DNA of 64,000 nt from Conchocele bisecta (taxonomy: Eukaryota; Mollusca; Bivalvia; Lucinida; Thyasiridae). Positions within the stretch are counted from its first letter, which is position 1, and each line of letters starts with the position of its first letter. Shown here one piece after another: positions 33,076 through 45,500 of this stretch. Made by a program: the position numbers and the translations under genes. A model generated the notes under the pieces. It saw nothing but the letters and a program-made list of their open reading frames with translations. It did not search any database and was not told where the DNA came from. The stretch is from contig CM055265.1 in the NCBI GenBank assembly GCA_029237695.1, forward strand, positions 79,478,447 through 79,542,446, in the 5' to 3' direction.

Positions 33076-33238
33076 TGCATTTGTAACAAATGCTAGAAAA
33101 ACTATAGAAACAGAACAGAGGCTCATACAATATCCCAGCAGTCAGCTGGATAGTTGCGGATACATAACACCGCAAATACTCCCGTATCCTCCCTAGTACA
33201 GGCAATCGGTGATGTTGATAGGATAGTAAATTATACTT

Positions 33239-33330
33239 TTTAAGATATGTAGAAAAAAAAAGGTAGCCATTCTATAGTCAATGTATTTATAAATACATTG
33301 ACTACAGAATGACTACAATTTTTTTTTCTA
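33239..33330. repeat. Hairpin with A/T-run flanks
   Basis: Arms GTAGCCATTCTATAGTCAAT / ATTGACTACAGAATGACTAC around TTTATAAA, bounded by A9 and T9 runs. Confidence 0.7.
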
Positions 33331-33877
33331 CATGTCTATTACCCGTTTGCAAATTATTTGCACGGTTTCGCTGTGAAAGAAAACCCCTAATCAACTCCTT
33401 ACAAATAATACACCGTGAAGAGAACACCCGTAATTGCGCGCCTGTTTTCTTGGAAGCCACGAGCTATCATGCAAAATGTTTAATTTTTATCATAGCCTAC
33501 GCACACCCGTGTATTATTTCTCGCTATTCAAATATGGAATATCCTCTATATCCACTACCCTATCAAAATGCCGATCGCCTGTGGTCCCTAGTGGACGATA
33601 TGTGAGTATTTGAAGTGTTTTGATACATGCTTCAGGTACTTGCTTCATAGCAAGTCAAATCACAAATAAAAGCAAATGTCACAAATATAATTATTATAGT
33701 TGTGAACAGTAATAATAATTCATTATCAGTTAACATAACAATTCTACTGAATATAAAAGCTCCAGATAAGCTGCAGATACTCAATTAAAAATGTCAATAA
33801 CGCTTTTTTATCAGAAGCAGTGAGTACCAAAAATCACATGAAATTACCACTACCCAATATGTAAAAAAATCCTGAGA
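33331..33877. other. Repeat-derived stretch, no gene supported
   Basis: 33370-33560 is related to 12340-13075 (AAATAATACACCGTGAAGAG; ACCCGTGTATTATTTCTCGC). A family B fragment starts at 33759. An open frame ending near 33605 is within this repeat. Confidence 0.5.
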
Positions 33878-34946
33878 CTACAGAGCTCCATATAAGGTGA
33901 GTACATGTATTGGCGTATTTTACGCACTTATTTTAGCAGAATACGCATTGTCAAAAGTAGGAGTACAAAATACTCACAGCAATGTGAAAATACGCATTGA
34001 TTTTCAAATTGAGAAGTGAAAATACTGTAATAAAGTTGAAAATTTACTTAGTTGAGTTGCAAAAAGCAGACAGTGTTTGCTTTTTGCAGCTCAAATAAGT
34101 GAATTTTTAAATTTGTTTTATTTTTTATCATTTATTTGTATCAGGTCAATGCCTGATATGACATTATGTTATCCGTCAGTATGTATTCAGTCAATACACA
34201 GCTTGTTACATGACAAATACTAAATGATAAGTTGTCTCCAGTATTGACTAGATACAATGTATACACATCCATGTCACAAATTCAAAACTACATGTACATG
34301 TACTTATGCTGACATTTCATTGGTCGAAAAATATGACGTAACAAAATGACGTCAGTGTAATAATGCAACATAAATTCACATTATTTTCAACGTAAACCAC
34401 CCTGTAGCATAAATTATTACTTGATAAATATTATATTTGATTACCTCTATATTTTATTAACTCTCTATATAAGTTGACATTTCATAGTTTTTACTAATTC
34501 CCTGGGTTTTCGCGTGCCTGGGCAATAGTTCCGTGTGCCTGGGCAATAGTCAAAACTCCCGATAAATCATGACGTCATAAAATTCAACTTAATTTAGATT
34601 GATCAGTTGATGCATCCCATACGCCAAAGTTACTTTCATTGTGTCGCATACACTGTTTCAAGTTGAGTAATAAAACAGTTATTTCATGGTCATTCGGTCA
34701 AAACATATTGCCCCTCGGTGTTGTGGACGACCCTATGCACTATGCCCGAGGCCTTCGGCCTTGGGCAATAGTACCTCGGGTCGTCCATATCACCTCGGGG
34801 CAATATGTTTGTTGTATTTTTTTATCATTTGTCCCCTATTTAATAAGGAAGAAAATCAATAATACATATGTGAAAGTAAAATATGCATTGAATTAAAAAT
34901 CTGGGGGTATAATACTCTTTAGATACAAAACTTATCACGAGCTCTG
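33878..34946 (+). mobile_element. Family C MITE with a 680-bp insertion
   Basis: Family C sequence runs 33878-34133 and 34815-34946. The inserted 34134-34814 is flanked by TATTTTTTATCATTT / TATTTTTTTATCATTT. The insert holds GTGCCTGGGCAATAGT repeats and a CCGAGGCCTTCGGCCTTGGG hairpin. Confidence 0.7.
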
Positions 34947-35172
34947 GGTCATGTATTTGGATCAGCGCTACGAAATGAGTCGCGTGATAGACTTATGAGA
35001 ACAAGAAGACAACTAGAGCAGCTTGAGCTGCATCAACGGTTTGAGCCTCAAACATTGATTTCATGTGTAACTAAGCTTTAGCCCAAGGTGTAAACTATCG
35101 GTTGCAAAAAGAATTTCTGAAGTTTTAGAATGAACAGTCCAACATTATTGTGTTCGCATCATCACACCGATG
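34947..35172. other. Unassigned sequence
   Basis: No gene or repeat end recognised. Confidence 0.4.
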
Positions 35173-35890
35173 TGGGACCGGTTAGCTTAGAGGTAGAGCG
35201 ATGGACTCGGAACGAGGGATACCGGGTTCGATCCTCAGCCAAAGTTTTAGCTAAAGGACTGAAATATCGACTACAGCAAAAACAATTGAAATCGAATGAT
35301 AAATAACGAAGCTGACGTCACATCCGTTTGCTCTATTTTGAAAACTTGAAAAAATACGTTCATCTTTGACATCGAATAGAGCCGTAAGTAGTCAAGATAT
35401 AGCTCTGAAAATTATCATCTTTCATGCGGCTGACACTCCCCTATCACCCTGGCAAGAAATTATGTTGCTGACAGTACTGTACAAATTGGAAAACGTTTGT
35501 AAAGACCACCCGTTATCAGCCGAAATTCGGCAAAATCGTTGAAAAGTATGTACATTTTTCAACTTCAAATGCATATAGCTCTTTTATTTGAGTAGATAGC
35601 CTAAAACTTTCAGCAATTCTGAGATAGAGAATTTTGTCAGCTTTCCAATGCAAAATGAATTCTTGAAATCGGTTGGAAAATAAGGAAGTTAAGGAAGTAT
35701 GACGTCATTTCCGTTTTCGTGGAAAGTAGCATTAAAAGATATCTGAAAATCTCTGAGTCTCTGCTCACACTTGATCCGAATCGGCATGCAAAATTTGAAG
35801 TCGATCCGACCAGCGGTTTGGGCTGTAGAATGAACGGCTGAATAAAAAAAAAAGAATACAATAGGTTTTCGGCGCAGCTGAAAGCCGCCT
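35173..35890 (+). mobile_element. tRNA-headed repeat (SINE-like)
   Basis: GGTTAGCTTAGAGGTAGAGC (A box) and GGGTTCGATCCTC (B box) form a tRNA-like head at 35173-35240. A ~640-base body follows, ending in an A-rich stretch near 35846 and a sequence rich in short hairpins. No coding capacity. The 3' limit is a guess. Confidence 0.45.
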
Positions 35891-36034
35891 CAAACCTAAT
35901 AACAATACCTTTGGAAATCCCAGTAGCGCTATTCTGATTGTAAAGTGTTAAATATACCGGTACATGTATATAAATAATCTAGCACATGTGTACACAGCAT
36001 TCACCTGTCTTGTATCAAAGTACATCGGTTCCGT

Positions 36035-36245
36035 AATAACCCGTATAATGCTGAAGTAAATTTTGTCGTCTGCTGTTTATATTTTATTTTAAAATTTTCT
36101 CATCAAAAGCATGGGTTGACAGCACTTAAGAATCATTTCCAATGGAAATGATTCTTATGTGCTGTCATACCATGTTTTTATTGAGAAAGAAGACAAAATA
36201 TAAAACAACAGCAGACGACAATTTTCGTTTCTGCATTCTAAAGAG
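36035..36245. mobile_element. Family P palindromic MITE just after the ASB stop codon
   Basis: TAACCCGTATAATGCTGAAG to GTTTCTGCATTCTAAAG; palindrome AATCATTTCCAATGGAAATG. Its right edge is about 20 bases from the ASB stop codon and it contains AATAAA on the ASB strand. Confidence 0.75.
36177..36182 (-). promoter_or_regulatory. Possible ASB poly(A) signal inside a MITE
   Basis: AATAAA on the minus strand, about 85 bases after the ASB stop codon, in the loop-flanking part of the palindromic MITE at 36035-36245. It is the first canonical signal after the stop. Use is inferred. Confidence 0.45.
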
Positions 36246-36265
36246 AAATAGACATCAGGCAATAA

Positions 36266-36527
36266 TCACAAATATTGCATTGTAATGTAACTCTTTAGCT
36301 CTGTTGGCAATGGCAACTTGTCTACTTGGTAGAAGACTTTATTTCCAAGGCACTTTCGGATGGTAATTCTACAGGAATCTTTTAAACTTGAGGCATTGTG
36401 GGAAAAGTTTGTAAGCCAATCAGAAGTCTCTTTACAAGGATAGGAGCTGGCGTCCAATAGGAAATTAGGTACTGGTTTGATTCCAGACAGGAGGAGCAAC
36501 TGAAGTAAGCAGCCATTGTTAATCTTC
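36266..36527 (-). CDS. ASB gene terminal exon with SOCS box
   Basis: Acceptor ATTTTTTTTTTCAG. Encodes KINNGCLLQLLLLSGIKPVP, a linker, and the SOCS box SLKDSCRITIRKCLG then DKLPLPTELKSYITMQYL, with stop TGA at 36268-36266. The BC-box cysteine and the LPLP Cul5-box motif are present. Confidence 0.95.
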
Positions 36528-39500
36528 CTGAAAAAAAAATATTGACAAGTTCAACTATTATAACTCTTTGCATGCTGGGAAATTTCTGTGACTTCATAAC
36601 AAACAGTATACATGTACCGGGTAGGCCCTGATCAGACTGTGAAGGTGTACAAGATGATCTGGGGCTATGTTGATCACAAACAGTCCCTTCTCTCAGCAGA
36701 CGGCCCAAATACAAGGTTGAAGATGGATATTCAGGTTAAATATCGGTAGATTGATTAAATAGTGTTAACATTTAATGAAGTCACCTACAAGCAGGCTACT
36801 AGGCAGAACCAATTCGCACTCACATGGGGTAAATTAGTGCAAAATCGGTGCTCAACATAAATGCTTGTCTGTGTTTGTGTTCTAGCTGATCAGGAACAAA
36901 GACTAGCCAATAATTCCAAAAGTCCCACTGTTTTCAATCACAGTTACACAACATGGGTTGCAACCGGACAAAACATGGCTTAATTCCGACAAATGTAGAT
37001 CCTGATGAGCCGACATATGCACTCAGCCAACCTGGTACAGTAGAACAAATTATCCAAACATTCATTTATCCAAACCACTGTCTTGTCCCCGAAATAATTA
37101 CCAAAGTTTCGCACCTTTATGAGTGTAAATCGACCACAATGGTCTACTGTCTATTCCACGTTTTGCTGCCGACGAACTTTTGGCTATTAAACACATTAAA
37201 TTTAACAAATATTTAATTGTATTAAAGTACTTTTTCATCAATAACAAAAAAGTCACCGTCCCCAAAAAAAATTATTTCATGAAATTCCATCATGTATTGA
37301 TTTAATTAAGAAAAACGATTTTCCTACAGGAAATTAACATGGTGGGGGCTTTTTAAAAAACAATTTATTTGTGGACCGGTTATTCAAAATCTAACTTTTG
37401 TTTTCTTATTTGCATCACTTCCAAGCTATCTCGTACAAAAGTTCCAATATTATCCTTAAATGACATCGAAGGCTGACGAAATTTGCTATGCAAATTTTGC
37501 TACGAAATTTGTTGTCCTCTTTCGACGTCATTTACAGAAAATATCACAGTTTCTGTACATGTATTTCATGAAAAATTGCACATATTCTTTGGTACAAAAT
37601 GGTTTACCTGAATAGTGAGCCAACAGACAAGACATCTGGTATGGGCAGTTTAGTGCAGCCTCTCAATAGCACCGCCAGTGTTTCTGTATGGCCCTTCTCA
37701 AATACCTCTATCACCGTGTTTAAACTGCTGCAATTGCAAGTGAATAGGCTTAACGTCCTAGCAATTGCTATGGTTGGTTATATAGAGACGGGACCACAGT
37801 TTAAAGTCTCATCCAGTAGACCAGTGGGATAGAAACACTTTGTCTTCTGCAAATGACGTAAAATGTTCACAACAATTTCAATGTGCATGCCGCATGTGCT
37901 CTGTCATTTACATCTAATGTATCTCTATGTATCATTTTATCTGAGATGTGATACAGCAAAAAAGTCACATTTGGCAATAAATAACAAGATTTACAGAAAA
38001 TATAGTATTTCTAAAATCGATATTTAGGAAAATCTAATGTGTCTGTAGAGTGAGATATGGGGCTTATGAAATTTGGGACCAGTGTAGTCCCAGATCAGCC
38101 TGCGCATCGACAGTCTGATCAGGGCTTGCACTGTCTGCCATTCAGTGAGTGAAGCACTTCTCATGCTCCTACATCCTCATGCTCCTAACAGTTTTGATCC
38201 TTATCACATGTAAACCTTAATTCATTTCATAAATGTGATATGACATGTGTAATAGCACCTGCAGATAATTTGGCCAGTCGCATCACCATACGTATGTATT
38301 CGTATTATGCGCTAATGTTATGCCAAATGAAGACATTCCAAATGATGTCCCTAAAGGCATGACTAAGCAATGTTGTTTGGACGTCGATGTCATCATGTTT
38401 CAAATGTTATTATAAGTGTCAGTGACTACCGGTAAGTAAAGTAGCTGCAATTGTTAGAATGGGCTCGTGTATAGTGATAGGAAGTCTTTACAAAGAGCAT
38501 AAATTGTGCTTGATGCGTTTCAAAAATCTCATCAAATGGAAACTCTTTTCAGATCTTCGATTTATCAAAAGGCAAGAGAGCAAGAGCAGATCTGAAGCTT
38601 AACTAGCCACAAAAAGCCAAATGCCCAACTATGCAAGTTACAACAACCAAACGTAAGCAGCACCAACCTGTTGCTGGTGTGTTCGGTGCCCAAGTCGTGG
38701 TATTGGTGGTGGTATTTCGGGAAGAAAACATACAGAAGAAACAATATAGATCCTTATCAAACTGCAGAAGAAACCGTATAGATCCTCAAGAATCCATGAG
38801 CGAGAGCAGATCAGAAGATGCTCTAGCCACAAAAACCTGCAGAGTTCAATAGCAGATCCGAAGCTGGACTAGCCACAAAACGCACAAGAGCCTTAGGCAT
38901 CACGGGACGGTTGAAAATAGCCAAAATTGACTGCTTTTCTGAGGGCGGCGGGTGACTTATAAAAATCACCGCCTCTCACAATCAGTTAAGGAGGCTCTTG
39001 CGACAAGTATTGAAAAATACTCGCAAATGAAGTACAAATCGCGCGCCACAATAAAAATTCAGTAACTGCATCAGATGGTTCAATTAATTTTTTACAAAGT
39101 TACCCCACCCACCTATTTTTTGCCAAAAATTTCAACAAGACTGAATTTACCGGAATTGTTTTCATGAAAATATGAGGCACAGATACTTTGTTATGTCTTG
39201 TTTTATTACTTGTAACACCACACCATTTTCTGAAAATGATTTCAAAGCGGGGTCATAACCAGCTCAAATTTTCGCTACAAATGCCCGAAAAATACCTTAA
39301 ATTCCGAAGATGACGCGAAACTGTACCAGCGAGACAGCATAGCAGGCGACATTTTCCAAGATGTCAAAATCAACTGGAGCTAACATTCAGTTTCGTAGAA
39401 TTATGAAATACTCTATAAAAAATACACCTAGTCAAGCCTCCCAAAGTCAAGAAATATTCATAAACCTATTTTTCTAGACAAACTGGTGTAACTTACAGCG

Positions 39501-42500
39501 TCGGTAGTGAAGTATATAGAAAATCGTCCACCCCCTTTTTAAAGCTAGCTGCCCACTGTCCCATGAGACCTTAAGCTGCACTAATCCAGTAGCTATTTCA
39601 CCAAAATTGCAAAGCATACTTTTCTTGCTAAGTATACTACAGTCATTTTGGCTGTGATAATGTAATAAGTTCAGTATAATATTTCTGCTTACTTTTAATC
39701 ATCAAATACATGTATATGCAGTCGTTAGTTCTATATGAAATACATGTAATGCATTTTCAGAAAAATAAATGATTACTCCCTCAAAGTATACTTTGCTAGA
39801 TAAGTATACTTTGCAATGTTGGTGAAATAGGCTACTGATACAACCACACATAAGCAACACCAACCTGCTGCTAGAGAGTTCGGTGCCCCTGTCGTGGTAC
39901 TGGTGGCGGTATTTCGGGAAGACGTCGATGCCCTGCTGCATGAAGTACTGGAGAATCTCCGCCCGGCCCACCAGCATGGCCAGGAACACCGGTGTCTGCT
40001 GCTGCTGGTTACGTAACTTCACATTAGACCCACCTGCCATGATAAATGAGACGTCTGCTGTTTATTTTTCTATTTTCCATGATTTGGCAGTGCATGAGAA
40101 TCATCTCCAATTCTCATGCATTGTCAAAACATTCATTTGTGTGAACAAGTAAAATAATTATGAACTAGACATTATGTTTGTAAAACATAGATATGCTCCC
40201 GTGGCATACTGGGCCCGGTTGCTCAAAGCTTCAGTTAGCTTAACGGACAGTTAAATCCTTAACTGAATGGTTAAAATCTCTGTTTAAGGTTGCTCAAAGC
40301 TTCAGTTAGCTTAACGGACTGTTAAATCCTTAACTGAATGGTTAAAATCTCTGTTAAACAGAGATTTTAACCATTCAGTTAAGGATTTAACAGTCCGTTA
40401 AGCTAACTGAAGCTTTGAGAAACAGAGATTTTAACCATTCAGTTAAGGATTTAACAGTCCGTTAAGCTAACTGAAGCTTTGAGAAACAGAGATTTTAACC
40501 ATTCAGTTAAGAATTTAACAGTCCGTTAAGCTAACTGAAGCTTTGAGAAACAGAGATTTTAACCATTCAGTTAAGGATTTAACAGTCCGTTAAGCTAACT
40601 GAAGCTTTGAGAAACAGAGATTTTAACCATTCAGTTAAGGATTTAACAGTCCGTTAAGCTAACTGAAGCTTTGAGAAACAGAGATTTTAACCATTCAGTT
40701 AAGGATTTAACAGTCCGTTAAGCTAACTGAAGCTTTGAGAAACAGATTTTAACCATTCAGTTAAGAATTTAACAGTCCGTTAAGCTAACTGAAGCTTTGA
40801 GAAACAGATTTTAACCATTCAGTTAAGGATTTAACAGTCCGTTAAGCTAACTGAAGCTTTGAGAAACAGAGATTTTAACCATTCAGTTAAGGATTTAACA
40901 GTCCGTTAAGCTAACTGAAGCTTTGAGAAACAGAGATTTTAACCATTCAGTTAAGGATTTAACAGTCCGTTAAGCTAACTGAAGCTTTGAGAAACAGAGA
41001 TTTTAACCATTCAGTTAAGGATTTAACAGTCCGTTAAGCTAACTGAAGCTTTGAGAAACAGAGATTTTAACCATTCAGTTAAGAATTTAACAGTCCGTTA
41101 AGCTAACTGAAGCTTTGAGAAACAGAGATTTTAACCATTCAGTTAAGGATTTAACAGTCTGTTAAGCTAACTGAAGCTTTGAGCAACCGGGCCCAGGACT
41201 GTAACTGGAGAAACTCTTGTACACATTTTGACGTAACAAAATGGCTAAGTGTTTCAGTGACATTTCGAAGGTAACAAAGGTCGAGGTCGTGTTAATGGTG
41301 GCGCGATTGTGTGACAAATGTTCAGGTGAATCAAGTGTCCTAGTATGGAAGCAATCCTTCGTGTAATATTGAAGATATTACATGTTGGAGAAACTCTTAC
41401 ACACTTTTCGACGTAAATGTACACGGACGGACGTACGGATGGAAAAGAAGTACGGAACCTCAAGAGCAACGTCTGCTATTGTTGGTTACGTAACCATGAG
41501 TTGAGAGTGCACAAGATGCATCTCCAATGACTGACTGATTGTGGGAGGGTGATTTTTTTTTAAATTCTTTATGAAAAATAATTATATTTGATATTTTGGC
41601 AATTTCATGTCTTAATGGTCAAAATGAATATTAAAAAAAAAATGCCGAATATGACAATATATGCCTGTTGAGGCATGGCCAGTCAACAAGAGGAGATAAC
41701 TCACTAAAAATCATGTACCGAAGTTGGTTAAGATCCAAGTTATTGAGCGAGCAATGATACAGAAAGCAAAATTAAGCATTGCCACTAAGGGGAAATAATT
41801 CATCCAAATTTGAGATTAATAAAATTCCAGATTTGCTAAGAAAATTTGTCAACTTTCAACATCATTTACGAAAAATATTGTAAATATTTTTTCATGAGAT
41901 ATAGCACATGGCTCATCTAATATTTACCGTGTAGAAGGAGGAGCTTGACAGCCTCAAGACCCCCAGACAGGATGGCCACATGGAGGGGCGACTGACCGTA
42001 CATGTCCACCTTGTTGGCGTCACACTTGCCATGCAGCAGGTACTGCACAATCTCCATATGGCCTGCGGATTAGGGTGGTTGGTTGGTTGGTTGGTGGGTT
42101 GGTGGGTTGGTTGGTGGGTTGTGGTTGGTTGGGTGGTTGGTTCGGTTGGTTGACAAGATTGATTGCTTCATTCATTCACTGGTTTTTTTTATATCTGTTC
42201 AACATCAAGTCAAATATAGATGGGAATGTACCTATGGGGAGAGCCAGAGCTCCAGATAAGGTGCGTATTGGCGTATTTTACACAATTATTTTAGTTGAAT
42301 ACGCATTGATTATGAAAAGTGGGAGTACAAAATATGCACAGCAATGTGAAAATACGCATTGATTTTCAAATTGAGTAGTGAAAACACTGTCATAAAGTTG
42401 AAAATTCACTTAGTTGAGCATTGTTTGCTTTTTGCAGCTCAAATAAATGAATGTTTAAAGGTGTTATATTTTTTATATCATTTTTTCCTATTTAGGAATG

Positions 42501-45500
42501 AAGAAAATCAATACTCCATTTGTAAAAGTAAAATGCGCAATGATTTTGAAATCAGGAGGTATAGTACGCTTTAGACACAAAGCTTATCTGGAGCTCTGGA
42601 GAGCATTGACAAACTGACAGTGTAGATCCTGATAAGACAGCACGTACTTCACTATTCTCCATATGGTCTGCGGAATAGATTGGTTGGTTGGTTGGTTGGT
42701 TGGTTGGTTGGCTAGCAGCTGGCTTGACATGATTTATTGATTGATTCATTCATTGGGATGTTACATCTGTCCAACATCGAGGTCAAACATATATGGGAAT
42801 GTAAACAAATGGGAATCAGTAAACCTGATTGGTTGAGGCTAAGGCTGTGCTCAGTCTCGGTCAATCAAACTATCGAATATGAATTAGGAGAATGTACCCT
42901 ATAAAGTTTTCTAACCATAGCCCAAGAACATCAGTGTCTACACTGGTCACAAATACCATAAGCCCCATTTCTCCTGACACAGTCACAGGTATGATAAAAT
43001 CTTTTTTTGAGGGTACGGTCAGTTTCGACTGTGGGAAGTAGGCCTACCTTTGAGCACGGCTTCATATAATGGTGTTACCCCGTACTTGTTGGCAATGTCC
43101 ATCTCACAGCCAGCCTCAAACAAACACTGGAATAAACAACTACCTTAATAACCCAGCGCTCCAGATAAGCTGCGTATTTGCTTAAATACCCAATTAAAAT
43201 TGCCCAAAACCCAATTGAAATCAGAAGTAGCGAGTATCAAAAAGCAATAGCAATGGTACCTGTATCATGCTGCAGAAAACAATAAACAAACCACAACATT
43301 GTATATTTTTCTTATTTTCCATGAAAACACATCTTTGTATTTCATTAGAATTGAAATGCCAAGACATGTTTTCATTTCGAAGCAAACTATTCAATAATTG
43401 CTGTCTGTTGATGTGTAAACAGTAGTGTGATTTAATTTTACCCAAATAAAATGTTGAAATACCCAATTGCTTCAGAAATGATGGAGTGACAATACTCAAT
43501 TACTAAGTCCTTATCTGGAGCCCTGATAACCCTATATATTTGGACGCCATTTATTCTGGGAAACACATATACATTCATGGTTTCTCACAACAAAGAGTGC
43601 ACCAATATTTAGGGTTAGTATGGTTGTACTGGTTGATCACAATAACAGTGTATTTGGATGTTTTGGGAAAAAACTATTTATATGTTTTAATACTAGCAAT
43701 AAAACTATTATAAATATGCCACATAATAGGTGCCTGTACGTGTTCTTTGTAACCACTTCATGTTACCAAACAGGAGCACATTGTAATACTTGCAATAATA
43801 TTACTAAGTCACAGACGATTCTAATGTAAGGTTCGACCATGAGCAGCCGTGGGTAAATGTTTGCCGTGGCACTAGGGAACTGTTTGAACCCCAAAGTCGT
43901 AGGCCGCGGGTTAAAACAGTTCCCGAGACGGTTCTAATATAAGGTTCGAACAAGACCAGCCGTGGGTAAACGTTTGCCGTGGCACGAGGGAACTGTTTGA
44001 ACCCCAAGGCCGTAGGCCGCGGGTTAAAACAGTTCCCAAGTGTAATTTGAGCATATATGCAGTTACTTTCGGTACTTTGATAATCTGCTCCATTCAAACA
44101 GTTGATTAACAAATACATATTCCGGGGCCACAATACACGTTGCGTGATGCAGCCGCATCAATTTCAAAATTTGAACTTGTCTGGTGACGTAATGGCGCAT
44201 GAGACACATGCATTACATGGGTGTTGGCTTGGCCCCGGAATGCGAATTGTCTACAGCCATGGTCAAACAGCACGCGCTGTATGTTTGAACACGGCTGTGA
44301 GCGGTGTCGAACAACAGCAGTGATGTAACAATGACATTTAAAACATGACGACGTCCACTTCAAAACACCATTGCTTGGTCACGTCACTATGAACATCATT
44401 TGGAACGTCTTCTTTGGTACGTTTAACATAACATTAGTTCGCAATAAGAAGATGTAATTACAGTGATGCGGCCAGCCAAATTCACCAGGGGCGGATCCAG
44501 GATTTCAGGTTAGTGGGGGGCGGGACTTCTTAATTGAAATAGTTTACTATAAATTCGAACTAGCGGTATGCCATCCGGAATATTTTTAATATTTACACCC
44601 CATTTTAGAGCAAAAATATCTTTACTAAGTTTACTCGCTGAATTTTAGGGGGTGGGGGGCGCGCGCCGTGTTTTACCCTACGTGAATCCGCCCTGGTTCA
44701 CCTCAGGTGTTATTACACGTGTCTCATTCACATTTATAAAGTGGGTTGCAACATGGCATAACAAGATTTTTATGTGATCAAGTTTTAAAATATAGTACAC
44801 ACGAAAACGATTTCTGAGTACACTCTCAAAATTTGTGATTTGTGGCTACGACTGGTGAAATGTGGCTTATTGGTTTTGCGACCAGTGTAATCCAGATCAG
44901 CCTGTGCATCCGCACAGTCTGCTCAGGATCTGCACTGTTTTTCATTCCATCAATAAATTACCCACCAACAAATCCCATAAGCCCCATTTCTGCAGTTACA
45001 GCCACATTTCATCAGGACAACTGAATATGAGCTTAGAAAGCTATATGTGGCCGTGACTGGAGAAATGGGGTTTATGGGATTTGTGACCAGTGTAGCTCCT
45101 GATCAAATTGCACACTCTCGTGGCCTGGTAGCTATCTGTATTGCTTTTTAGAAGCATGACAGGTGTTTCATTAATGGAATGGCGAACAATGCAGATCCTG
45201 ATCAGAGTGTGCAGATGCACAGGCTGATCTGGATCTACACTGGTAAAAAATAAGTGAAAGTGAATGGGTTTAATGTCCCAGCAACAGCTAAGGTCATATA
45301 GAGATGAGACCACAGTCTCATCCGACAGACCAGTGGGATGGAAATACTATGTAAGTATTGTTCACGCATAGGGTGAGGATTGAACTAACAACGCCAAGTA
45401 TTAAAGTCCAATGCCATATCCCCTTAGCCACGGCCCATCCCAAAAACCCATCAGCCCCATTTCTATAGGCACAGCCACATATAACCGCAAGCCCTGCTGT

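Noticed and set aside
33309..33605. Possible first exon MEYPLYPLPYQNADRLWSLV with a GTGAGT donor
   Set aside because: The same stretch, diverged and not open, recurs at about 12340-13075, so it is part of a dispersed repeat.
35173..35245. Functional tRNA gene
   Set aside because: The A and B boxes are present but the acceptor and anticodon stems do not pair; better seen as a SINE head.
38638..38832. Extra alternative exon of the ASB gene
   Set aside because: The frame that matches exon 5 hits a stop upstream, and no acceptor lies within the open part.
40209..41196. CRISPR-like array of regularly spaced repeats
   Set aside because: The whole 64-base unit is conserved with no variable spacers, and the array folds back on itself within an animal intron.
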